Source: CAITWD01 sp963842065 (GTDB taxonomy: Bacteria > Actinomycetota > Thermoleophilia > Miltoncostaeales > Miltoncostaeaceae). Taken from it: a stretch of DNA of 64,000 bases. Positions 32,053 through 40,721 of this stretch are shown here, in pieces; the first letter of the stretch is position 1; the number at the start of each line of letters is the position of its first letter. The stretch is taken from NCBI GenBank assembly GCA_963842065.1, contig CAWJEW010000007.1:248001-312000 (forward strand), read 5' to 3'. A program made the translations under genes and the position numbers. The notes beneath the pieces are model-generated. The model was not told where the DNA came from. It saw only the letters and a list, made by a program, of their open reading frames with translations, and searched no databases.

Positions 32053-33129
32053 GTGCGCGTCATGTCGCTGGTCGGAAATCGGCCCCAGTTCGTCAAAGCG
32101 GCGCCCCTCTCGCGGGCGCTGCGGGCCCGGGGCACCGAGCTCCTGGTCCATAGCGGCCAGCACTACGACCCTGAACTGGCTGACCTGTTTTTCGACGAGC
32201 TCGCGATCCCGACACCCGACTACGCCCTCGGCGTGGGCAAGGGCACGCCGCTCAGGCAGCTGGCCGCGATGCTGACCGGCCTCGAGAGCCTCCTGGCAAC
32301 GACCGCTCCCGAGGTCCTGCTCGTCTACGGCGACACGACGACGACGCTCGCCGGGGCCATCTGCGCTGCGAAGTCGGCTATCCCGTTGGCCCACGTCGAG
32401 GCCGGTCTGCGCTCGTTCGACCGAACGATGCCCGAAGAGCAGAACCGCGTGACGACCGATTACCTCTCCGAGCTGCTGTTTTGCCCGACGCCGGTCGCAG
32501 TCGACAACCTCGCCCGCGAGGGCATCACCGGCGGCGTCCACATGGTGGGCGACGTCATGCTCGACGCGGCGCTGCTGTTCGCCGACGCGGCCGCGCGCCG
32601 ACCGGGCGCCGAGGCCTACGGCTTGGAGCCCGGCGCGTACATCCTCGTGACGGTGCACCGCGCGGCGGCCACCGACACGCGCGAGGCGCTCGCGTCGCTG
32701 GTGCAGGTGCTCAGCGCACTGCCCGCACCAGCGCTATTCCCGGTGCATCCGCGGACCCGCGCCAAGCTGGAGGCCGCCGGCCTCTGGGAGGCGGCGAACC
32801 AGATCCCCGGCGTGCGGATTGTCGCCCCGGTCGGGTACCTCGATTTCACCCGCCTGCTGACCCAGGCCCGGGCGGTCGTCACCGACTCGGGCGGGGTCCA
32901 GAAGGAGGCCTGCCTGCACCGCATCCCGTGCGTCACCCTGCGGGACACGACCGAGTGGACCGAGACCGTCACCCACGGCTTCAATACCCTCACCGGGATG
33001 GACGCCGCGCGTGTAGCGTCCGCGCTCGCTGCGGCGGCGATCCCGGCGTCGACCCCCGACCTGTACGGCGACGGGCATGCCGCGACCCGGATCGCCGAAC
33101 TCGTCGAACAGTTCGTCGCCCGGCGCTAG
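32053..33129 (+). CDS. wecB: UDP-N-acetylglucosamine 2-epimerase (WecB/WbpI type)
   Basis: This 358-residue GT-B-fold non-hydrolysing epimerase starts at GTG 32053. Motifs: LVGNRPQFVKAAPLSRAL, LLVHSGQHYDPELADLFFDEL, VLLVYGDTTTTLAGAICAAK, AHVEAGLRSFDRTMPEEQNRVTTDYLSELLFCPT, ILVTVHRA, VVTDSGGVQKEA. It should interconvert UDP-GlcNAc and UDP-ManNAc. Because the next rightward genes resemble WbpA, WbpB and WbpD, it may instead act as WbpI on UDP-2,3-diacetamido-glucuronate. Its stop overlaps that of the convergent gene at 33126. Confidence 0.93.
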   Translation: MRVMSLVGNRPQFVKAAPLSRALRARGTELLVHSGQHYDPELADLFFDELAIPTPDYALGVGKGTPLRQLAAMLTGLESLLATTAPEVLLVYGDTTTTLAGAICAAKSAIPLAHVEAGLRSFDRTMPEEQNRVTTDYLSELLFCPTPVAVDNLAREGITGGVHMVGDVMLDAALLFADAAARRPGAEAYGLEPGAYILVTVHRAAATDTREALASLVQVLSALPAPALFPVHPRTRAKLEAAGLWEAANQIPGVRIVAPVGYLDFTRLLTQARAVVTDSGGVQKEACLHRIPCVTLRDTTEWTETVTHGFNTLTGMDAARVASALAAAAIPASTPDLYGDGHAATRIAELVEQFVARR

Positions 33130-33725
33130 TCCTCGAAGCCGGGGAACCCGAGCCGCACGACCTCGGCGTCGCTGCGCGGACGCTCGTAGATCGCGTCGGG
33201 GCTGAAGGGCGCCATCATGGCGTGCGCCGGCATCAGGACGTACAGGCGGGTGTCGTGGTGTTCTCGCTCCAGCGCGGACCACTCATGGGATTCGCGGACG
33301 TCGAAGATGCCGAATGGAACGAACAGACCCGCCACCAGGCCGGCCATCTCCCCGGCCCCGTGGCTGAAGTGGTCGAAGATCATCAGGATGATCACCCCGA
33401 ACAGCACGATCCCCGACAGCCGGGTCCGACGCTCCCGGGCCGCGGCGATCGTCTCGTAGACCGCGTTGCGCGGGGGTGACCGAAACTCTGCGGCGACCCG
33501 CATGCGGCGGCGGCTTAACAGCCAGGCGGCGATCAGCGACGGGATGCCGATGCCGACGATCGTCAGGAGAAACCGCAGCCCGTCGACGCCTTCATCCAAC
33601 AGCCATGCCAGCATCCACCAGCCGACCGTCGCGGCGCCGATTCCGAGCGCCGCGATCCCGCGCATCCGGACTTCGTCGCGCACGCGCACGAGGCGCGGCA
33701 GACCGGCGAGTACGGTGTCGGCCAC
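33126..33725 (-). CDS. Membrane protein of unknown function
   Basis: This 199-residue protein starts at GTG 33725 with AAAGGACC upstream. After a soluble start it has three to four hydrophobic segments: GIAALGIGAATVGWWMLAWLL, FLLTIVGIGIPSLIAAWLLS, LSGIVLFGVIILMIF and MAGLVAGLFVPFGIF. A C-terminal soluble part is rich in charged residues (REHHDTRLYVLMPAHAMMA). I do not recognise a family. It is the only leftward gene between two rightward sugar-nucleotide genes and may be independent of them. Confidence 0.65.
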   Translation of the reverse strand: MADTVLAGLPRLVRVRDEVRMRGIAALGIGAATVGWWMLAWLLDEGVDGLRFLLTIVGIGIPSLIAAWLLSRRRMRVAAEFRSPPRNAVYETIAAARERRTRLSGIVLFGVIILMIFDHFSHGAGEMAGLVAGLFVPFGIFDVRESHEWSALEREHHDTRLYVLMPAHAMMAPFSPDAIYERPRSDAEVVRLGFPGFED

Positions 33726-33816
33726 GGGTCGCGGTCCTTTCGGTCGGTTGCGCCACTGGCTACGATAACGCGCCGTTGATGTTGTTCCCGTTCCCCACGA
33801 ATCCAAGAAGGCCCTA

Positions 33817-35082
33817 TTGAGCGCTGCCGCGCCCCGGGTCGGGGTCATCGGTCTGGGTTACGTCGGGCTTCCGCTCGCGGCGGCGTTTGCCGAAGCAGGG
33901 GTCGCCGTGCTCGGACTCGACGCGATCCAGTCCAAGGTCGACCAGATCAATGCCGGCCGCTCCTACATCGAGGACCTCCCGAGCGAACGTCTGGGCCCCC
34001 TGACCTCTGCGGGCCTGATCCGCGCAACGACCAGCTGGGATGAGATCCGCCAGGTCGACGCGGTCCTGATCTGCCTGCCCACGCCCCTCGATGAGCACCG
34101 CGAACCCGACCTGTCGGCGGTGCTCGGCGCCGCCGAGAGCCTGGCCCAGCGCCTGCGTCAGGGTCAGCTCGTGGTGCTCGAGAGCACGACGTACCCGGGA
34201 ACGACCCGCGACGAACTCGCGCCGATCCTCGAGCGCTCGGGACTACGCGCCGGCCGCGACTTCGCGCTCGCCTTCTCGCCGGAGCGCGTCGACCCCGGCC
34301 GTGTCGACTGGACCACGCGCACGACTCCCAAGGTCGTCGGCGGCCTGACCCCGGAGTGCACGCGCCGCGCCGCGGAGATCTACGGCCTGGCCATGGACAC
34401 GATCGTCGAGGTTTCCACGCCCGAGGTCGCCGAGATGACCAAGCTGCTAGAGAACATCTTCCGCAGCGTCAACATCGCCCTGGTCAACGAGTTGGCGGTG
34501 CTGTGCGACCGGATGTCGATCGACATCTGGGACGTCATCGACGCCGCCGCGACGAAGCCGTTCGGCTACATGCCGTTCCGCCCAGGGCCTGGGCTCGGCG
34601 GGCACTGTATCCCGATCGACCCCTTCTATCTGACCTGGAAGGCCCGGGAATTCGACTTCCACACCGAGTTCATCGAGCTTGCCGGAAAGGTCAACTCGCA
34701 GATGCCGGCCTTCTGCGTGTCCAAGGTGATCCGCGCCTTGAACAGCCGCCGCCAGTCGCTGAACGGCAGCAAGGTTCTGGTCGTGGGCGTCGCCTACAAG
34801 AAGAACGTCAACGACACGCGCGAGAGCCCGGCGCTACGGATCATCGACCTGCTGGGCGCCGACGGTGGCATCGTGAGCTATCACGACGCGCATGTGGCGA
34901 CCCTCGCGACCCGATCGCTGGAGAGCGTGCCCCTGAACCCGCAGACGCTCACCGCCCACGACGTGGTCGTCGTGGTCACCGATCACGACGGCGTCGACTG
35001 GGACATGGTCGTCGCCCACGCGCCGCTTGTCGTCGATCTGCGACGCGCCGTGCCCGACGGTCCGAACGTGTGGCGCCTGTGA
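33817..35082 (+). CDS. Nucleotide-sugar dehydrogenase (WbpA/WecC type)
   Basis: This 421-residue NAD-dependent UDP-sugar 6-dehydrogenase starts at TTG 33817 with AAGAAGG upstream. The N-terminal Rossmann motif is VGVIGLGYVGLPLAAAFAEAG. The catalytic region LESTTYPGTT and the active cysteine in GPGLGGHCIPIDPFYL are present, as is the C-terminal domain (VLVVGVAYKKNVNDTRESPALRIIDLL). The absence of UGD-specific segments and the neighbours suggest UDP-GlcNAc as substrate (UDP-GlcNAcA product). It is followed with a GTGA overlap by the oxidoreductase gene. Confidence 0.93.
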   Translation: MSAAAPRVGVIGLGYVGLPLAAAFAEAGVAVLGLDAIQSKVDQINAGRSYIEDLPSERLGPLTSAGLIRATTSWDEIRQVDAVLICLPTPLDEHREPDLSAVLGAAESLAQRLRQGQLVVLESTTYPGTTRDELAPILERSGLRAGRDFALAFSPERVDPGRVDWTTRTTPKVVGGLTPECTRRAAEIYGLAMDTIVEVSTPEVAEMTKLLENIFRSVNIALVNELAVLCDRMSIDIWDVIDAAATKPFGYMPFRPGPGLGGHCIPIDPFYLTWKAREFDFHTEFIELAGKVNSQMPAFCVSKVIRALNSRRQSLNGSKVLVVGVAYKKNVNDTRESPALRIIDLLGADGGIVSYHDAHVATLATRSLESVPLNPQTLTAHDVVVVVTDHDGVDWDMVVAHAPLVVDLRRAVPDGPNVWRL

Positions 35083-36098
35083 GCCCCGTGCGCCTGGGCG
35101 TCGTCGGAATGAACTACTGGGGGCCGAACCTGGCCCGGAACTTCGCGCGCCTTCCCGACGCAGCGCTCGCGTGGTGCTGCGACCTCGACCCCGAGGTCCT
35201 CGACCGCCACCGTGACGCCTACCCGACGACGCAGTTCACGACACGGTACGACGACCTGCTTGAGGACCAGGCGCTCGACGCCGTCGTCATCGCCACCTCG
35301 GTGCCGACGCACGCCCCGCTCGCCAAGCGCGCCCTGTTAGCGGGCAAGCACACCTTCGTCGAAAAGCCGCTCGCCCTGACCGCGGCGGACGCGCGCGAGC
35401 TAGCGAGCCTCGGCGACCGCGAGGGCCTGATCGTGATGGTTGACCACCTGCTGGTGTACCACCCCGGCCTGCAGCGGGTGAAGCGGATGATCGACGCCGG
35501 CGACCTCGGCAGGATCTACTACCTGTACGGCAACCGGCAGAACCTCGGGATCGTCCGTCCGGACGAGAACGCGCTGTGGAGCCTGGGCCCACACGACATC
35601 TCCGTGCTGCTGTGGCTGGTCGGGGAACGGCCCGCAGAGGTCTCGGCGCGTGGCGAGAGCTACCTGCAGCCCGGCGTCGAGGACGTCGTGTTCGGACACA
35701 TCCGATTCCCCTCGGGCATCCTCGGCCACCTGCACCTGTCGTGGCTCGACCCGCACAAGATGCGCAAGATGACCGTAATCGGCTCGGAGAAGATGGTCGT
35801 GTTCGACGACATGGAGACCGAGCGCAAGGTGACGCTCTACGACAAGGGCCCCATCCCGCGCACCGAGACCTACGGGGAGTACATCCAGGTGCGCAGCGGC
35901 GACATCTACATTCCCAAGGTTCCCGGCATCGAGCCGCTGCGCGTAGTCTGCGAGGAGTTCGTACGCTGCGTCGCCAGCGGCACGCGGCCCCTTGCCGATG
36001 GCCATGCGGGCGCAACCGTCGTGGAAGTCTTGGCGGCCATGACCACGAGCCTGCATTCCGGCGGGGTCGGTATCCCACTCGCAAAGGCAACCCAGTGA
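35079..36098 (+). CDS. Gfo/Idh/MocA-type UDP-sugar 3-dehydrogenase (WbpB-like)
   Basis: This 339-residue protein starts at GTG 35079. It has a Rossmann domain (VRLGVVGMNYWGPNLARNFARLP), the motif VEKPLALTAADARELA with the catalytic EKP lysine, and DHLLVYHPGLQRVKRMI. The C-terminal beta-sheet domain (GYGNRQNLG-like YLYGNRQNLGIVR, DISVLLWLVGERP) is that of Gfo/Idh/MocA enzymes. Given the WbpA-like and WbpD-like neighbours, it probably oxidises C3 of UDP-GlcNAcA. It is coupled on both sides by GTGA overlaps. Confidence 0.9.
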   Translation: MSPVRLGVVGMNYWGPNLARNFARLPDAALAWCCDLDPEVLDRHRDAYPTTQFTTRYDDLLEDQALDAVVIATSVPTHAPLAKRALLAGKHTFVEKPLALTAADARELASLGDREGLIVMVDHLLVYHPGLQRVKRMIDAGDLGRIYYLYGNRQNLGIVRPDENALWSLGPHDISVLLWLVGERPAEVSARGESYLQPGVEDVVFGHIRFPSGILGHLHLSWLDPHKMRKMTVIGSEKMVVFDDMETERKVTLYDKGPIPRTETYGEYIQVRSGDIYIPKVPGIEPLRVVCEEFVRCVASGTRPLADGHAGATVVEVLAAMTTSLHSGGVGIPLAKATQ

Positions 36099-36784
36099 GA
36101 GAGAACCTGGTGCTCGGCGCCAACGTGACCATCGGCGCCAACGTCGAGATCGGCGCCAACGTCGTCATCCACGACGACACCGTGATCGGGGACGGTTGCG
36201 TCATCCAAGACAACGTTGTGCTCGGCAAGGCGCCGCGCCTGTCGGCCCGCTCCACGGCCCGTCGGGACCCGTTGCCAGGGCTCACGCTCGGGGCGGGTGC
36301 GGCCGTGTGCTCGGGCGCGATCGTCTACGCCGGCACGACGATCGGCCCGAAGGCGATCATCGGCGATCTGGCCTCCGTGCGCGAGCGCTGCGACATCGGC
36401 GAGGGCGTGGTCGTCGGACGCGGGGTGTGCGTCGAAAACGACACCTCGATCGGCGCGTTTTCCAAGATCCAGTCCAACAGCTACATCACCGCCTACTCCA
36501 CGCTCGAGGATCACGTGTTCATCGCCCCGTGCGTGACCACGACCAACGACAATTTCATGGGCCGCACCGAGGCGCGCCACGAGCACATCCTCGGCGCGAT
36601 CATCCGCCGCGGCGCACGCGTGGGCGGCGGTGTGGTGATCCTGCCGGGCATCGAGATCGGTGAGGAGGCGTTCGTGGCTGCCGGCGCGCTGGTGACGCGC
36701 GATGTCCCGGCTCAGCGCCTCGTGGCCGGCTTGCCTGCCAAGGTATGGCGCGATGTGCCGCCGGAGGAGTTCGTCAGCGAGTAG
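36095..36784 (+). CDS. Left-handed beta-helix N-acetyltransferase (WbpD-like)
   Basis: This 229-residue protein starts at GTG 36095 and consists almost wholly of hexapeptide repeats (LGANVTIGANVEIGANVVI, VIGDGCVIQDNVVLG, AAVCSGAIVYAGTTIGPKAIIG, then IGAFSKIQSNSYITAYSTLEDHVFIAPCV). It ends with the acyltransferase tail VAAGALVTRDVPAQRLVAGLPAKVWR. The insertion APRLSARSTARRDPLPGLTLG is typical of the WbpD/WlbB group that acetylates the 3-amino group of UDP-GlcNAc3NA. The 3-aminotransferase that would precede it (WbpE) is not in the window. Confidence 0.92.
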   Translation: MRENLVLGANVTIGANVEIGANVVIHDDTVIGDGCVIQDNVVLGKAPRLSARSTARRDPLPGLTLGAGAAVCSGAIVYAGTTIGPKAIIGDLASVRERCDIGEGVVVGRGVCVENDTSIGAFSKIQSNSYITAYSTLEDHVFIAPCVTTTNDNFMGRTEARHEHILGAIIRRGARVGGGVVILPGIEIGEEAFVAAGALVTRDVPAQRLVAGLPAKVWRDVPPEEFVSE

Positions 36785-36788
36785 CGGT

Positions 36789-36833
36789 GGCGGGCGCCAG
36801 GCGGCGCTAGCCGCCCCTCGCCTGGCGCCCGCC
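36789..36833. terminator. Bidirectional terminator hairpin
   Basis: A perfect 15-bp inverted repeat (36789-36803 with 36819-36833) with a 15-nt loop lies between the convergent acetyltransferase and rmlB genes and includes the last codons of rmlB. It can serve both transcripts. Confidence 0.7.
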
Positions 36834-37814
36834 GTACTGAGCCTCGTAGTAGGCCCGGTAGGCGCCCGACTTGATCGGCTCCCACCAGTCACGGTTGGCC
36901 CGGTACCAGTCGACCGTGTCCGCCAGGCCACGCGGAAACTCCACCGCCGGGGCCCAACCCAAGTCACGGAGCTTATCGGTCGCCAACGCGTAGCGCCGGT
37001 CATGACCGGGACGGTCGGTGACGTGCCGAATCAGCGTCGCATCGCGTCCCGTGAGCTCGAGGATCCGCTTGGTGATCTCCAGGTTGGTGCGCTCGTTGCC
37101 TCCGCCGACGTTGTAGACCTCCCCGGCGGCGCCGTGCTCGAGTGCGGCGAAGATCCCGGAGCAGTGGTCGTCGACATGGATCCAATCCCGGATCTGCTGA
37201 CCGTCTCCGTACACGGGCAGCGACTCGCCGTCGAGCGCGTTGGTCACAAACAGCGGGATCAGCTTCTCGGGATACTGGCGCGGGCCGTACGTGTTGGATC
37301 CGCGCGTCACGATCACGTCCATGGAATAGGTGCGATGCCATGCCAGGGCCTGCAGGTCACCGCCCGCCTTGCTGGCCGAGTACGGGCTCGAGGGCCAGAG
37401 CGGGTCGGTCTCACGGAACGCTCCCGCGGGGATCGAGCCGTAGACCTCGTCCGTCGAGACCTGAACAAAGCGCGCCACCCCGGCGCGGCGGGCCTGGTCG
37501 AGCAGCACGGCGGTCCCGACGACGTCGGTCAGCGGGAACGTCGCCGGATCGAGGATGCTCCGGTCGACATGGCTCTCGGCGGCCATGTTGACGACCACGT
37601 CCACGCCCTCCAGTGCGCCGACCACCGCGTCGGGATCGGCGATGTCGGCGTGCACGAAGCGGTACCCCGGCAGGTCGGCGACCTCGGCGACGTTGGCGGG
37701 ATTGCCCGCGTAGGTCAGCTTGTCGAGGTTCGTGACCTCGTCTCCGCGCGCGAGGGCCATGCGCAGGAACGCCGACCCGATGAACCCGCATCCGCCCGTG
37801 AGCAAGATCCTCAT
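36807..37814 (-). CDS. rmlB: dTDP-glucose 4,6-dehydratase
   Basis: This 335-residue extended short-chain dehydrogenase starts at ATG 37814 with GGAGGCGGG upstream. NAD loop LLTGGCGFIGS, catalytic STDEVYGSI and YSASKAGGDLQALAWHRTY, substrate region RGSNTYGPRQYPEKLIPLF, and DRPGHDRRYA near the end. It performs step 2 of dTDP-L-rhamnose synthesis. An ATGA overlap joins it to rmlD. Confidence 0.95.
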   Translation of the reverse strand: MRILLTGGCGFIGSAFLRMALARGDEVTNLDKLTYAGNPANVAEVADLPGYRFVHADIADPDAVVGALEGVDVVVNMAAESHVDRSILDPATFPLTDVVGTAVLLDQARRAGVARFVQVSTDEVYGSIPAGAFRETDPLWPSSPYSASKAGGDLQALAWHRTYSMDVIVTRGSNTYGPRQYPEKLIPLFVTNALDGESLPVYGDGQQIRDWIHVDDHCSGIFAALEHGAAGEVYNVGGGNERTNLEITKRILELTGRDATLIRHVTDRPGHDRRYALATDKLRDLGWAPAVEFPRGLADTVDWYRANRDWWEPIKSGAYRAYYEAQYGGRQARGG

Positions 37815-38641
37815 CCCGCCTCCTGTAGGTACGCCCGCAACGCCTCCCGCCAGTGACGCAGCCGCGGCGCGCCGGGCCGGGTCACGGCGAGCACCGACCG
37901 CGCCGGACGCGGCGCAGAACGCCCGAGCTCGGCCGTCGTGATCCGCTCGACGCGGCAGTCGATCCCCGCCTCGGCAAAGATCGCTTCGGCGAACCCGGCC
38001 CAGGTCACCGACCCGCCGCCAGCGGTGTGGTACGTGCCCGCGGGAAGCCCGAGTACCGCCTCCAGGGCGGGAGCGAGATCCCGCGTCCACGTGGGCGAGC
38101 CGACCTGATCCGCGACGACCTGTACGGCCTCGCGCGCGGCGCCAAGTGACCGCATCGTGTCGACGAAATTCCGCCCGTGTGCCCCGTAGAGCCAGGCCGT
38201 CCGCGCGACGCGCGCGCCGTTCGGATGGGCTTCGAGCACGGCACGCTCACCGGCACGCTTCGTTCGCCCGTAGGCGCCGATTGGCGCCGTCGGGTCATCT
38301 TCGGTGTAATCACGGCCCGCGGTCCCGTCGAACACGTAGTCGGTCGAGATGTACACCAGCGGCACAGTCCAACGCGCAGCGGCGCGGGCGACGTTCCCCG
38401 CCCCGTCCGCGTTGACCGCGTACGCGGCGTCTTCGTTGGCTTCCGCGCCGTCGACGTCGGTCCACGCCGCAGCGTGGATCACCGCATCGGGGGCGACCTC
38501 ATCAACGCATGCGTCAACCTTTGCGGGATCGCGGATGTCGACTTCCAGATCGACGCCGACGACATCGTGCCCGCGGCCGCGCAGGTACGGGATCAGATCG
38601 GAGCCGAGCATGCCGGCGGCGCCGGTGACCAGCACGCGCAT
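37811..38641 (-). CDS. rmlD: dTDP-4-dehydrorhamnose reductase
   Basis: This 276-residue protein starts at ATG 38641 (MRVLVTGAAGMLGSDLIPYL). Other motifs: HAAAWTDVDGAEANEDAAYAVNADG, YISTDYVFDG, YGRTKRAGERAV (catalytic Tyr and Lys) and RTAWLYGAHGRNFVDTM, with the C-terminal GRSAPRPARSVL typical of RmlD. It reduces the 4-keto group in the last step to dTDP-L-rhamnose. It lies 4 nt after the stop of rmlA. The 3,5-epimerase rmlC is not here. Confidence 0.95.
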   Translation of the reverse strand: MRVLVTGAAGMLGSDLIPYLRGRGHDVVGVDLEVDIRDPAKVDACVDEVAPDAVIHAAAWTDVDGAEANEDAAYAVNADGAGNVARAAARWTVPLVYISTDYVFDGTAGRDYTEDDPTAPIGAYGRTKRAGERAVLEAHPNGARVARTAWLYGAHGRNFVDTMRSLGAAREAVQVVADQVGSPTWTRDLAPALEAVLGLPAGTYHTAGGGSVTWAGFAEAIFAEAGIDCRVERITTAELGRSAPRPARSVLAVTRPGAPRLRHWREALRAYLQEAG

Positions 38642-38645
38642 CTGG

Positions 38646-39719
38646 CTAGAGCAATCCGATCGACGACGAGTCGCCGACCATGAACCGGTAGGCCCGTGGC
38701 TTGGCATCCGAGCGCGCGATGACCACCCCGCGCCCGACCAGGCTGCTCTCGATCCGCGCGTCGATGTCCTCGACCCGGCTGTCCTCGAGGAAGATGCTGT
38801 GCTCGACCTCGGCCCGCCGAATCACGACGCCTGTCGAGATCGCCGAGTACGGCCCGACGTATGCGTCCTCGATAACGGCCCCGGCCCCGATGATCGCCGG
38901 CCCCCGGATCGACGAGTTGACCAGGCGCGCACCGGCCTCGACCACGACGCGGCCCTCAATCGTCGAGCCCTCCAGGCTGCCGTCGATGCGCGGCTCGAGC
39001 ACGTCGAGGATCAGGCGGTTGGCCTCGAGCATGTCCTCGAGCTTGCCCGTGTCCTTCCACCACCCGGTGACCTCGGAGGGGTCGACGCGCAGGCCCTGGT
39101 CGATGAGGTACTGAATCGCGTCGGTGATCTCGAGCTCCCCGCGCGCGGACGGGCTGATGGCCTTCGCCGCCGCCAGGATCGCGGGCGTGAACATGTAGAC
39201 GCCGACCAGCGCGAGATCGGACTTGGGCTCGGCCGGCTTTTCGACCAACCGGACAACGCGGCCGTCGGCGAGCTCGGCCACCCCGTAGGACTGTGGGTTT
39301 GGCACACGCTGAAGCAGGATCATCGCGTCGGCGTCGCCCGCACGAAACTGCGCGACGAGATCCCGGATGCCGTCGCGCAGCAGGTTGTCGCCCAGGTACA
39401 TCACAAACGACGAGTCCCCGAGGAACTCCTCGGCGGTCAGGACGGCGTGGGCCAGCCCGAGCGGAGCTTCCTGCCGAATATAGGTCACCGCCAGTCCGAA
39501 CTGCGCCCCGTCGCCGACGGCGGCCTCGATCTCGGCGTGGGTGTCGCCGACGATGATTCCCACCTCGCGGACCCCGGCGTCCCGCAGCGACTCGAGCCCA
39601 TAGAAGAGCACGGGCTTGTTGGCGACCGGCACGAGCTGCTTTGCGCTGGTGTGCGTGATCGGACGCAGCCGCGTGCCCGCGCCACCCGAGAGCACCAGCC
39701 CTTTGAGTTCCTTGGCCAT
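38646..39719 (-). CDS. rmlA: Glucose-1-phosphate thymidylyltransferase, long form
   Basis: This 357-residue protein starts at ATG 39719. The nucleotidyltransferase domain (residues 1-235) has GLVLSGGAGTRLRPITHTSAKQLVPVANKPVLFY, YIRQEAPLGLAHAV, MYLGDNLLRDG and LVEKPAEPKSDLALVGVYMF. Residues about 245-357 form a hexapeptide beta-helix (GSTIEGRVVVEAGARLVNSSIRGPAIIGAG), so it belongs to the longer actinobacterial/archaeal RmlA type, not the short 290-residue enterobacterial one. It is the first gene of the leftward rml operon. Confidence 0.93.
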   Translation of the reverse strand: MAKELKGLVLSGGAGTRLRPITHTSAKQLVPVANKPVLFYGLESLRDAGVREVGIIVGDTHAEIEAAVGDGAQFGLAVTYIRQEAPLGLAHAVLTAEEFLGDSSFVMYLGDNLLRDGIRDLVAQFRAGDADAMILLQRVPNPQSYGVAELADGRVVRLVEKPAEPKSDLALVGVYMFTPAILAAAKAISPSARGELEITDAIQYLIDQGLRVDPSEVTGWWKDTGKLEDMLEANRLILDVLEPRIDGSLEGSTIEGRVVVEAGARLVNSSIRGPAIIGAGAVIEDAYVGPYSAISTGVVIRRAEVEHSIFLEDSRVEDIDARIESSLVGRGVVIARSDAKPRAYRFMVGDSSSIGLL

Positions 39720-39767
39720 GACGGTTCCGCACGCTACAGGAGTTTTCGGTCACTATCGTTTGCGGCC

Positions 39768-40721
39768 GTGACTGACGACCAGTGGCTCAAGCAGCGCACC
39801 TTCACGGGCGCCGATTTCGACCCGGAGCGGCTTGTTGCGGCGAAGCGGGCCGGCGCGACAACCGTCAGCGTATGCCTGCCCGCGCTCAATGTCGCCGACA
39901 CCATCGGCCCGATCCTGTCCACCGTCCGGGAGCATTGGATGGCGGGGCTGCCGCTCGTCGACGAGCTGGTCGTCATCGATTCCCATTCGACCGATGCGAC
40001 CGCCCAGATCGCGCGCGAGGCCGGCGCAACCCTCTACCAGGATGACGCCGTCCTCCCGGAGTCCGGGCGCGCCCGCGGCAAGGGCGAGGCACTCTGGAAG
40101 AGCATCGCGGTCTCCCGTGGGGATCTCATCTGCTGGCTGGATTCCGATCTCGTCGACTTCTCGCCGTCATACGTCCCGGGGCTGCTCGGGCCGCTGCTCA
40201 CCGACGAGCAGATCGGCTTCGTCAAGGCCATCTACGCCCGGCAGCTCGGCGAGACCAACGACGGCGGGCGCGTCACCGAAATCTGTGCCCGGCCGCTGAT
40301 CAACCTCTTTTACCCCGAGTTGGCCGGCATCGCACAGCCGCTGGCGGGCGAACAGGCCGGCAGACGCAGCCTGCTCGAGCGGCTGCCGTTCTTCACGGGC
40401 TACGCGGTCGAGATCGGCCTGCTGATCGACATCCTGCATACGGCCGGGCTCGGCGCGCTCGCCCAGGTGGATCTCGGGACGCGCGCGCACGTCAATCAGG
40501 CGACGCCCGCGTTGGGCGAGATGGCATTCACGATCCAGCACGCCGTGCTGCAGCGCCTTGCCCGCGACGGGCGCGTCCCGGACGCGCTTGCGCAGACCAA
40601 CGGGTACGTCCGGCCGGAGCGCAACGACGGCAGCTGGGTACTGACCAACTCCCCGATCGCTCCGACCGAGCGCATCCCGATGTGCGAGGTCCCCGCGTAC
40701 CAGGCCCGCCGTGGCACCTGA
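39768..40721 (+). CDS. gpgS: Glucosyl-3-phosphoglycerate synthase
   Basis: This 317-residue GT-A glycosyltransferase of family GT81 starts at GTG 39768. The order is SVCLPALNVADTIGPILS, ELVVIDSHSTDATAQIAREAGA, GKGEALWKSIAVSRGDLICWLDSDLVDF (metal-binding DxD), PLINLFYPELAGIAQPLAGEQAGRRSLLERLPFFTGYAVEIGLLID, and VDLGTRAHVNQ. It makes glucosyl-3-phosphoglycerate from an NDP-glucose and 3-phosphoglycerate. This leads to glucosylglycerate or to methylglucose lipopolysaccharide. The next gene overlaps it by 11 nt and encodes the likely phosphatase. Confidence 0.94.
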   Translation: MTDDQWLKQRTFTGADFDPERLVAAKRAGATTVSVCLPALNVADTIGPILSTVREHWMAGLPLVDELVVIDSHSTDATAQIAREAGATLYQDDAVLPESGRARGKGEALWKSIAVSRGDLICWLDSDLVDFSPSYVPGLLGPLLTDEQIGFVKAIYARQLGETNDGGRVTEICARPLINLFYPELAGIAQPLAGEQAGRRSLLERLPFFTGYAVEIGLLIDILHTAGLGALAQVDLGTRAHVNQATPALGEMAFTIQHAVLQRLARDGRVPDALAQTNGYVRPERNDGSWVLTNSPIAPTERIPMCEVPAYQARRGT

